DNA from: Profundibacterium mesophilum KAUST100406-0324
Lineage (GTDB): Bacteria > Pseudomonadota > Alphaproteobacteria > Rhodobacterales > Rhodobacteraceae
Length of the DNA stretch: 64,000 bases
Assembly: GCF_009835145.1 (NCBI RefSeq)
Contig: NZ_APKE01000014.1
Location: 186,001 to 250,000, forward strand
Direction: 5' to 3'
The first letter of the stretch is position 1, and each line of letters opens with the position of its first letter. Below the pieces are notes generated by a model. The model saw only the letters and a program-made list of their open reading frames with translations, was not told the DNA's origin and did not search any database. Below are positions 18,597-26,428 of this stretch, piece after piece. The position numbers were made by a program, and so were the translations under genes.

Positions 18597-19586
18597 ATGA
18601 GAATCTTAGCTGTCGACGACGACAGTCTGCTGCTGGAACTGATGGAGATCACCCTCCAGGGAGCCGGTTACGTGGATGTCGACCTGGCATCGAGCGCGGA
18701 TGAAGCGCTCGCGCAGATTGCCAACAGCGTCACACCCTACGAATGCATCCTGCTGGATATCCAGATGCCGGGCACCGACGGGATCGAGCTTTGTGCCCAT
18801 ATCCGCAGCCTGCACCAGTACAAGACGACGCCGATCCTGATGATCACCGCGATGACCGAGCGCAGCTTCGTCGAGCGGGCCTTCGCGGCCGGCGCGAACG
18901 ATTACGTCTCGAAGCCCTTCGACCCGTTCGAGCTGGTCACCCGCCTACGTCTTGCCGGCGAGACCGTCCGCCAGAACCGGGTCGTGGCCGAGAAGGTCTT
19001 CGCCCTCAAGAACCTGCGCAACGCGGTCGAGGAGAAGTCGCGGTTCCTGCCGACCAGCCCGGTGCTGATCGAGGACGTGACGGGGGTCGTCGACCAGGTG
19101 GTGCTCGAGAATTACGTGCTCCAACTCTCGCGCGGCGAGGCGTTCCAGACAGCGGCCTTCGCCTTCAAAATCCGCGAGTTCGACACGATCTACGCGCAGT
19201 CCAGCCCGTCCGAAATCTACCTCACCCTGACCGACGTGGCCGAGGCGATCGCCAACCAGCTCAAGCAGACCAGCTTCCTGATGGCCTATACCGGCTCGGG
19301 CGTCTTCACCTGCATCACCCGGCGCAACGCGGCCTGCCTGACCGACGAGCTGTGCCAGTTCATCCAGTACGACATCGACGAGATGGCCCTGTGCTACGAC
19401 GACGGACGGCCATGCACCGTGACCCTCGCGATGGGCGAGCCGCAGACCAAGAGCCGCCTCTTCGGTGGAAGCCCCACCGACATCATCACCAACGCCATCG
19501 CGGCGGTGAACACCGCGCCCGGCCCGCGCCGCATGGGCGGCCTCGCGGCGGTCGTCGCCGGCGGCGTTCAGGCCGGAGCGAGCTGA
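18597..19586 (+). CDS. Response regulator: REC domain plus degenerate GGDEF-like domain
   Basis: 329 residues. The N-terminal receiver domain has acidic residues DDD (7-9), the phosphoacceptor Asp54 in ILLDIQMPG and the conserved Lys in SKPFDP near 108. The C-terminal half (about 155-310) has the strand/helix pattern of a GGDEF fold (AFKIREFDTIY..., VAEAIANQLK), but where GGDEF is expected the sequence is YTGSGVF, so cyclase activity is unlikely. The ATG is preceded by GAAGAAGGGG. The downstream HPt gene overlaps by 1 nt. A CtrA-type site lies upstream. Confidence 0.82.
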   Translation: MRILAVDDDSLLLELMEITLQGAGYVDVDLASSADEALAQIANSVTPYECILLDIQMPGTDGIELCAHIRSLHQYKTTPILMITAMTERSFVERAFAAGANDYVSKPFDPFELVTRLRLAGETVRQNRVVAEKVFALKNLRNAVEEKSRFLPTSPVLIEDVTGVVDQVVLENYVLQLSRGEAFQTAAFAFKIREFDTIYAQSSPSEIYLTLTDVAEAIANQLKQTSFLMAYTGSGVFTCITRRNAACLTDELCQFIQYDIDEMALCYDDGRPCTVTLAMGEPQTKSRLFGGSPTDIITNAIAAVNTAPGPRRMGGLAAVVAGGVQAGAS

Positions 19587-19924
19587 TGACGCAGGCACAG
19601 GCAGTTCAGGGTGCAGACAGCGCACTCAGCGCCCTGCGCACGCGTTTCGTCGAGCGGCTTACCGTGACGATCGAGCGGTTGGACATGATGGCCGAATCGC
19701 TCGCGGAGGGGATCGAGCCATCGACCAATCTCGTCGGGATCATCGATGAGCTGCACAGGCTCTCGGGCATCGCCGGAAGTTTCGGTTACGCCGAGCTCGG
19801 GGTCGAGGCCGCCGAACTGGAAATGGCCTTTCGCGAGGTGCGGCGCACCGAGGAGGCTCATGCCCTGCTCGACAAGCTCGACGTCCATGTCGCGCGGATC
19901 GACGAGATCACCAACGGGCGCTGA
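19586..19924 (+). CDS. HPt (histidine phosphotransfer) domain protein
   Basis: 112 residues, all helical. The phosphotransfer motif ELHRLSGIAGSFGY places the phosphoaccepting His at residue 57. Such proteins shuttle phosphoryl groups between receiver domains in multistep relays. It begins at a TGATG junction with the response regulator gene and so is translationally coupled; the obvious partner is that receiver domain. The downstream target of the relay is unknown. Confidence 0.85.
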   Translation: MTQAQAVQGADSALSALRTRFVERLTVTIERLDMMAESLAEGIEPSTNLVGIIDELHRLSGIAGSFGYAELGVEAAELEMAFREVRRTEEAHALLDKLDVHVARIDEITNGR

Positions 19925-20290
19925 TCCCGTTCCTCGCGGTCCCCCAAGTGGCCCCGCGCGCCGCGGGCAGGCCCCCGGACAAACGCGCCGCCCTGCCATG
20001 CCGGTCCGTTGACCCCTCAAGGCGCCGGTATCGCCGAGGATGGGCAGGCAGTTCACCCCTGGCCATCACCGCATTATCAGCCGATTCGCGCGCTGGATCG
20101 TCGTGGATCGCGGCGGACCTTGCGGGACATGCCGACCTCCTCCCTCTCATGGGCCGGTGCGACGCGCGGCCATGCGGCGAACGCGGGCGCCCGTCACTCT
20201 ACATCAACGGCGCGACCGAGCACCGCCGGCGCGCTGGGCCGTGGGCACAGGCAGGCGTTTTCAGGGCACCGCGCCAAGGACTGACGAGCG
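19925..20290. other. Intergenic between convergent genes
   Basis: 366 bp without a recognisable gene. A small GC hairpin (CCCGCG/CGCGGG, 19953-19967) lies close to the HPt stop and may be a terminator, without a U tract. Nothing else identified. Confidence 0.4.
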
Positions 20291-20686
20291 TTAGCGCCGT
20301 CCGCCCTTGCGCGCCCAGGTCTCGGAGATTTCACTGGCGAGGGTCATGGGGTCGAACGGTTTGACGATCACGTCGAAGGCACCGGCGGCGAGGAGCCGCT
20401 CGCGCGAGGCGGTGTTGGCCTTGGCGGTCATGAAGATCGCCGGCGTGTCGCGCAGGCGGTCCACCTGGCGCAAGGAGCGCAGCGTGTCCTCGCCGTCCAT
20501 GCCAGGCATCATCACGTCGAGCAGGATCAGGTCCGGGTCGAACCCTTCCGCGCTCTCGAGTGCCTTCTGTCCGCTGTCGCATTGCAGGACCTCGAACCCG
20601 CCAACCGTCTCGAGCGCGATTTTCGCGATGGTGCGGATATCAGAATCATCGTCCACATGCAGGATCTTGCGAAGGGTGGTCGACAT
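20291..20686 (-). CDS. Single-domain response regulator
   Basis: 131-residue stand-alone CheY-like receiver. DDD at 12-14, phosphoacceptor Asp57 in LLDVMMPGMDG, and the conserved Lys in VKPFDP near 109. With no output domain it probably acts by protein contact or as a relay/phosphate sink. It lies 110 bp downstream of the histidine kinase gene in the same direction, the likely cognate kinase. An AAAAGGAG site precedes the ATG at 20686. Confidence 0.9.
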   Translation of the reverse strand: MSTTLRKILHVDDDSDIRTIAKIALETVGGFEVLQCDSGQKALESAEGFDPDLILLDVMMPGMDGEDTLRSLRQVDRLRDTPAIFMTAKANTASRERLLAAGAFDVIVKPFDPMTLASEISETWARKGGRR

Positions 20687-20796
20687 CCGAATAAACTCCT
20701 TTTCGGTCCGGCGCCACGGGGCATCCGGGTCATCATGTGCCCGCAACGCTTGCGGGTAAGGGGCGTGCCGGAGCGATCCGGCACCGGCATGGCGGC

Positions 20797-22449
20797 CTAT
20801 TCGGCGGCATGGGTGACCTGCGCGCAATCTGCATCATAACGCGGCAGATCGAAATAGAAGGTTGCGCCATGGCCGACGCGGCTCTCCAGGGCGATCGTCC
20901 CGCCATGGCGTTCGATGATGTTCTGGACGATATGCAGGCCCAGGCCGCTTCCCTTCCGCTCGACCCCGTCAACGGGCTTGGCCTGCGAGAAGCGGTCGAA
21001 GATGGTGTGCTTGTCGGCCTCGGGGATGCCGGGACCGGCATCGGTGACCGACACGCGCCAGCTGTCCTTGCGCGGCTCGAGGCGGACCTCGACCGTGCCG
21101 CCCTTCGGCGAGAACTTCACGGCATTCGACAGAAGGTTGGTCATCACCTGGGCAAGCCTGTCGCCATTGCCCTTGATGCGGACGGGATGATCGGGAAGCT
21201 GGACCGCGACATCGACACCGAATTGCGAGGCGAACCCCTCGTTATCCTCGGTCGACAGGGCCACGATCTGCGTCAGGTCGATGACATTGAGCGTGAAATC
21301 CATCATGCCGGACTGGATCTTCTCCAGGTCGAGCATGTCGTTGACGACCAGCAGCATCCGCTCGCAGTTGCGCTCGGCGATGGCCAGGACCGAGGCGGCC
21401 TGCTCGTCGAGCGCGCCCATGGTGCCCGAACTCAGAAGCCCCAGCGAGCCGCGGATCGAGGTCAGGGGGGTGCGCATCTCGTGGCTGACCACCGAGACGA
21501 TCTCGCGTTTGGCGTCCTCGACCTCGCGGCGCACCGTGATGTCGCGCACGACCGCGACATAACAATCGCCCGCGAAGGTGCCGCGCGAGAGCTGCAGGTT
21601 GATCTCCACCGGAACGCCCTCATGCATGCCCTCGTAGACGACCGAGACCGACTGGCCCTCCAGAAGGGGCAGGGCCCTCGCCCTGAAGGCTTCGGCATCG
21701 AGGCTGTCGTCGAGATCGAGCAGCGTCTTCTTGCGGAACGTGTCGCCCTCCCAACCAAGGCGCATGAAGCACCAGTCGCGCGCCGCGTCGTTCAGGTAGA
21801 CCATCGACAGGTCGCTGACCCGGAAGGCATAGACCTGGTCGGGCAGGCCCTCGAGGATCGCGGTCAGCCGCTGGCGCGCGGCGGAGCGTCGGGCCTCGGT
21901 GACATCGGTGCGCAGCGAGATGCTCTTGAGGTGGTTTCCGGCCGTGTCGATCAGGGGCACGGTGGTGCATTGCATGACCACCTCGATGCCCGAACGGGTC
22001 ACTTGGGTGAACTCGCCGGACCAGGCCAGTCCCCGGCCCACATGGGTCATGACGGCGCGGTATGACGGATCGTCCTCCCCTTGCGGATAGGTCAGGCTCC
22101 CGTTGCGCCCGATGATCTCCTCGCGCTGGTAGCCGAAGGCGTTCAGGAACTTGTCATTGACATCGACGATGGTGCCGTCGGGCTTGCTCACGGAGAAAAT
22201 CGTATGCGCCTTGAGCGCCTCGACATAGACCGTCTCCTCGCGCTGGAGCTTCTCCTGCATCCCGTCGAAATCGTCGCGCAGCTGGCGCAGGATGCCGTAA
22301 CCCAGCGCGACGAGCCCGAGAATGAAGATCGCGACCGAGAGCCACATCAAGCGCGTGCTTTGCGATCCCGTTATCAAGAGGAACGCGGCCACCATCAAAG
22401 CCGCCGCGAAGCAGAGGGCCGAAAGCAGGTAAATTCGTTTGGCGATCAT
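20797..22449 (-). CDS. Membrane PAS-domain sensor histidine kinase
   Basis: About 550 residues. Two N-terminal membrane segments (about 6-28 and 35-55) with almost no periplasmic loop are followed by a coiled linker and a PAS domain (VDVNDKFLNAFGY). A second PAS-like domain and a HisKA domain follow, with the phosphorylated His in VVSHEMRTP near residue 320. The ATPase domain has N, G1 and G2 boxes (NLLSNAVKF, DAGPGIP, GSGLGL). The lack of a large external domain points to sensing of an internal or membrane signal. Start chosen at 22449 for spacing to AAGG; 22470 or TTG 22473 are possible. Confidence 0.9.
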   Translation of the reverse strand: MIAKRIYLLSALCFAAALMVAAFLLITGSQSTRLMWLSVAIFILGLVALGYGILRQLRDDFDGMQEKLQREETVYVEALKAHTIFSVSKPDGTIVDVNDKFLNAFGYQREEIIGRNGSLTYPQGEDDPSYRAVMTHVGRGLAWSGEFTQVTRSGIEVVMQCTTVPLIDTAGNHLKSISLRTDVTEARRSAARQRLTAILEGLPDQVYAFRVSDLSMVYLNDAARDWCFMRLGWEGDTFRKKTLLDLDDSLDAEAFRARALPLLEGQSVSVVYEGMHEGVPVEINLQLSRGTFAGDCYVAVVRDITVRREVEDAKREIVSVVSHEMRTPLTSIRGSLGLLSSGTMGALDEQAASVLAIAERNCERMLLVVNDMLDLEKIQSGMMDFTLNVIDLTQIVALSTEDNEGFASQFGVDVAVQLPDHPVRIKGNGDRLAQVMTNLLSNAVKFSPKGGTVEVRLEPRKDSWRVSVTDAGPGIPEADKHTIFDRFSQAKPVDGVERKGSGLGLHIVQNIIERHGGTIALESRVGHGATFYFDLPRYDADCAQVTHAAE

Positions 22450-22654
22450 TTCGACTACCTTCGTCCTCATCAACGGCCGTGCCAGCCCGTGGCGTGGTCG
22501 GATCTTGCAGTATCGTGCGATGGGGTAATAGGCGATTGCGCCGCAAATTGGACCGTTCCCGCGACATCATATGGCAGGATCTTACATTTGCGTGATCGGC
22601 ATGCGCAGCCTGGCACGGCCAGCCATGCCCCGGACGGCCGCCATACGCGCACCC

Positions 22655-24721
22655 TCATGCCAGCAGGCGCCGCGCCGTCTCGTGCGTCTGCGAGGCCGCG
22701 ACGGCGCAGGGGAGGGTAAAGGTGATCTTGGTGCCCTGTCCGGGCGTGCTGTTGAGCGAGACCGTCCCGCCGAGCCGCTCGACGATCCGCTTGACGATGG
22801 CAAGGCCGAGTCCGGTCCCCCCGGCGCGCCGTGTCGACGAGCTGTCGGCCTGCTGGAACTCCTCGAAAACCTTGCTCTGAAGTCCGGCGGGAATGCCGCA
22901 GCCGGTATCCTCGACCGTGACGAAGACGATATCGCCGTTCTGGGTGGCGCAGATGTCCACATGGCCCGAATCGGTGAATTTCAGCGCGTTGCTCAGCAGG
23001 TTGGCAAAGACCTGCTGCGTGCGCTTGGGGTCGGCATGGACGCGGATGCCCGGCATGTCACAGGTGATGGTGACGTTCTTGCGCTGGGCCAGGGCCTTGA
23101 ACTGCTCGGCCGCTGCCTCCGCCGCGTCGGCGAGATCGAAATCGATAAGGTCGATCTCGATCTCGCCCGCCTCGATCTTGGAGAAATCGAGCAGCTCGTT
23201 GATCAGGGAGAGAAGCTGGTTGCCCGAGCCCTCGATTTTGCGCGCGAAGCTGCTCATCTCGGTCAGCAGGGCACCGCCCCGGCGGCGCATCTCGTCCGGA
23301 TCGGGCTCGGGATGCTTCATCAGCTCCTCGAACTCGCGGGCGGCGCGGAAGAGCTGCGGGTTCGCGAGGATGCTGGTATAGCCGAGTACCACGGTCATCG
23401 GCGTGCGCAGCTCGTGACTGAGCACGTTGATGAAGTCGGTCTTGGCGCGGCTGGCGCGCTCGGCCAGCTCCTTGGCCTCGGTCAGGGCGGTGATGTCCAC
23501 CCGGAAGCCGACGATACCCCCGTCGGAGGTCCGGCGCTCGGCGACCTTGAGCCAGCGCCCGCTGGCGATCTGCTGCACGATGATCTGGTCGGCATCGCGA
23601 TGCGATTGCAGGCGCTCGGCGATCCAGTCTTCCTCGCGGCCCGTGGCCTCGGGATACTGCCCGCGCCGCACGCCCTCGCGAATGATCGTCTCGAAAGGCA
23701 TGCCCGGCACCATGAGATCGGAGGAGAGCGTGTAGATCTCGCGGTATTTCTGGTTGCATGACACGAGCCTGTCCTCGCTGTCATAAAGGGCGAAACCGTC
23801 ATCGATCGCCTCGATCGCGTTGAACATCCGGTCCTCGGCGCGGCGGCGCCTCTCCGAAAGGATCAGGATGAAGTGCAGGAGCGTGGCCGCGAGGGCGGCC
23901 AGGGCCGCGAAGAACGTCCAGTGGCGCCAAGGCGTCTCGAGGTTGTCTGGCCAGCCACCGATGGGGCGCGCGGCCAGCTCCCAGGTTCCGAAGGGCAGGG
24001 TGATCGTCTGCGTGATCGGATCGCCGGGAAAGATCTCGGGCGGACCGAAGAAGGCCGGACCGGCGCTTCCGTCGCGCTCCACCCGGCGCAGGGCGGCGGC
24101 CATGGTGCCGGTATTGAGCCCGACGGCCGCGTGGAACCTGGGCGCATCGAGGACGATCGACACGATGCCCCAGGCCGTCTCGGGATCGCGGATGCCCGCT
24201 TGCGAGAAAACCGGCGCACGGATGATGTAGCCGCTGCCCCCCTGGATCAGCTCGAGCGGGCCGACCATCACCGGGCGGCCTTCGTCGATCGTGGCCCGGG
24301 CCGCGTCGTATTGAACCGAGCCGCGGTAATCGAAGCCGATCAGGGAGCTGTTCGGCTCCAGCGGGTAGACTTGAGTGACAACGAGATCGGGCGCCACGGC
24401 GATGTTGAGGATCTCGGGATTGTTGCCGTGGAGCGTCTCGGCGGTGACGCGGAACACCTCGTCCGTCAATTCCCGCTCGAGGCGGATCATCGCGATCATG
24501 CCGTTCAAAAGGTGGTATTTCGACAGCAGGTTGCCCTCGATCCGCGCGGCGAGCGCGCTGACCTCCTGTGACAGGTCCAACCGCGCCTCGACACGCTGCG
24601 CGCTGATCCGAGACTGCTGGATCCACAATCCCGTGGCAAGCACCAACGCGACCGTCGCCCCGATCAACCCTGCGCGCAGCCCGGGATTGGCAGGATCAAA
24701 TCGTCGGGTCGTCTTGAGCAT
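22655..24721 (-). CDS. CHASE-domain sensor histidine kinase
   Basis: 688 residues. A TM segment at about 15-33 precedes a roughly 230-residue extracytoplasmic CHASE-type domain, with the conserved pattern around ILNIAVAPDLVVTQVYPLEPN and the FSQAGIRDPETAWGIVSIVLD block. A second TM follows (about 268-288), then a PAS domain, a HisKA with His436 in VLSHELRTP, and an ATPase domain (NLLSNALKF, DTGCGIP, GTGLGL). CHASE domains bind small ligands; the ligand here is unknown. It lies upstream of the PAS kinase gene on the same strand with a 205-bp gap. Confidence 0.9.
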   Translation of the reverse strand: MLKTTRRFDPANPGLRAGLIGATVALVLATGLWIQQSRISAQRVEARLDLSQEVSALAARIEGNLLSKYHLLNGMIAMIRLERELTDEVFRVTAETLHGNNPEILNIAVAPDLVVTQVYPLEPNSSLIGFDYRGSVQYDAARATIDEGRPVMVGPLELIQGGSGYIIRAPVFSQAGIRDPETAWGIVSIVLDAPRFHAAVGLNTGTMAAALRRVERDGSAGPAFFGPPEIFPGDPITQTITLPFGTWELAARPIGGWPDNLETPWRHWTFFAALAALAATLLHFILILSERRRRAEDRMFNAIEAIDDGFALYDSEDRLVSCNQKYREIYTLSSDLMVPGMPFETIIREGVRRGQYPEATGREEDWIAERLQSHRDADQIIVQQIASGRWLKVAERRTSDGGIVGFRVDITALTEAKELAERASRAKTDFINVLSHELRTPMTVVLGYTSILANPQLFRAAREFEELMKHPEPDPDEMRRRGGALLTEMSSFARKIEGSGNQLLSLINELLDFSKIEAGEIEIDLIDFDLADAAEAAAEQFKALAQRKNVTITCDMPGIRVHADPKRTQQVFANLLSNALKFTDSGHVDICATQNGDIVFVTVEDTGCGIPAGLQSKVFEEFQQADSSSTRRAGGTGLGLAIVKRIVERLGGTVSLNSTPGQGTKITFTLPCAVAASQTHETARRLLA

Positions 24722-24909
24722 CCTGCGGGCCTCACGGAAATGTCATTCCTGCTGCATACAGGATTCCCGCTTCGTAATCGCTTGGCAAGGTTTCCGGGCG
24801 GACCATGGCCCGCCCCGCCGCTATGGACCGGTGGACGTTGCCGCCCTGCACCATGACATGTCCGCACGCGCCGACTTTTCCCGATGAAATCGCGCCCCTG
24901 GGGTCGCGG

Positions 24910-26280
24910 TCAGCGAAGCGCCTCCAGCAGGCGTAGCGACGCGTAGCCGTCAGGCACGAGGCCCGCCGTCTTCTGGAAGCCCCGGATCGCCTCGATCGTC
25001 AGCGGTCCGATCTTGCCGTCCACCCCTTGCGTGTCGTGTCCCCTGCGACTGAGGAGGGCCTGCATCTCCTTGCGTTCGGCGAAGGTCAGCGCCCTGTCGC
25101 CGCGTGGCCAGTCCGCCCTGATCGGCCCTGCTCCCGTCAGCCGGTCGCTCAGGTGTCCGACCCCGATGACATAGGCATCAGCGGTATTGTAGCGCTCGAT
25201 GACACCGAAATTGTCGAAAATCAGGAAGGCCGCGCCCTCCGCGCCGGCAGGCAGCAGCACGGATGCCTTGCCATGATCGGCCAGCGGGCCGCCGTCGGCG
25301 CCCCTGATCCCGAGCGCCTCCCACTGCGATGGCAGCCTCTTTACCTTCCGGCTGGCCAGCGCGTAATCGAAGCCCCGCGGCAAGATGACCTCCACGCCCC
25401 AGGGCTGCCCCTCGGTCCAGCCGAACCGCGCCAGATAGGCGGCCGTCGAGGCCAGCGCATCGGCGGGATTGTCCGACCAGATGTCGCGCTTTCCATCGCC
25501 GGTGAAATCCACCGCATAAGCGAGATAGCTCGTGGGGATGAACTGCGTATGACCCATCGCGCCCGCCCAGCTCCCGGTCATCCCGCTGGGCACGGTGTCG
25601 CCGCTTTGCACGATCTGCAGGGCCGCGACGAGTTGCGCCTCGAAGAAGCGTCCGCGCCGCCCGTCATAGGCGAGCGTCGCCAGCGCCTCGATGATCGGGG
25701 TGGAGCCGCGAAAGGCACCATAGGCGCTCTCAAGCCCCCAGACGGCCGCGACGACCTCCTTCTCGACGCCGTAACGGGCCTCGATCCGGTCGAGCAGCTC
25801 CGCATGCCGTTCAAGCGCCGCGCGGCCATTGGCGATGCGCGTGTCGGAGGCGGCGCTGTCGAGATATTGCCAGATCGTCTTGGTGAATTCCGACTGGTTG
25901 CGGTCGCGCTGGATCACATCCGTGTTGTAGCGCACCTGCGCGAAGGCCCCGTCGAAGGTCGACGCGTCGATGCCCTGTGCCAGCGCACGGCCGCGAAACG
26001 CGCCGATCCAGTCGTGAAACCCCGTGTTCTTGCTGCTGATCGTCACCCTCGCCTCCGCCGCTTCGGCCCTCGGTCTGGGCCGCTGTGCCGTCACCCTGTC
26101 GATGCGCGCGCCCTCGATCGCCGCGATCCGCTCCGGCTGTGACGCCGGCTCCTGCGCATCGCGCAGGACCGGGCGCGGCGACTGTTCAGGTCCCATTTGT
26201 CCCGGAAGCGGGGCGCCATGGCCCGCCTGGGCCACGAGCACGGCGATGGTCATCGTCACGGCGGCACTGATCATGCGCAT
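24910..26280 (-). CDS. Lytic murein transglycosylase, MltB/SLT_2 family with peptidoglycan-binding domain
   Basis: 456 residues. A signal peptide (first 20-22 residues) and a Pro/Arg-rich disordered stretch to about 80 precede the catalytic domain. It has the catalytic Glu184 in VWGLESAYGAF and the MGHTQFIPTSYLAYAVDFTGDG block typical of MltB. A PG_binding_1 domain ends the protein (GVDGKIGPLTIEAIRGFQKTAG). It cleaves glycan strands to 1,6-anhydro-muropeptides in the periplasm. No lipobox is evident, so it is probably soluble. Confidence 0.92.
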   Translation of the reverse strand: MRMISAAVTMTIAVLVAQAGHGAPLPGQMGPEQSPRPVLRDAQEPASQPERIAAIEGARIDRVTAQRPRPRAEAAEARVTISSKNTGFHDWIGAFRGRALAQGIDASTFDGAFAQVRYNTDVIQRDRNQSEFTKTIWQYLDSAASDTRIANGRAALERHAELLDRIEARYGVEKEVVAAVWGLESAYGAFRGSTPIIEALATLAYDGRRGRFFEAQLVAALQIVQSGDTVPSGMTGSWAGAMGHTQFIPTSYLAYAVDFTGDGKRDIWSDNPADALASTAAYLARFGWTEGQPWGVEVILPRGFDYALASRKVKRLPSQWEALGIRGADGGPLADHGKASVLLPAGAEGAAFLIFDNFGVIERYNTADAYVIGVGHLSDRLTGAGPIRADWPRGDRALTFAERKEMQALLSRRGHDTQGVDGKIGPLTIEAIRGFQKTAGLVPDGYASLRLLEALR

Positions 26281-26428
26281 TCTGCACCTGCTTGCTGGTC
26301 ACTGTTGAACTGGGACGAGCCTAGCGCAAGCGCGGCCGAAGATGAAGCGGAGGGCGCGGGGCGAATGCGATGTCATGGCACGTCCGGCGCCCGCACCGGC
26401 CCCGGCGGCCGGCGCGCCGCATGAGCGC

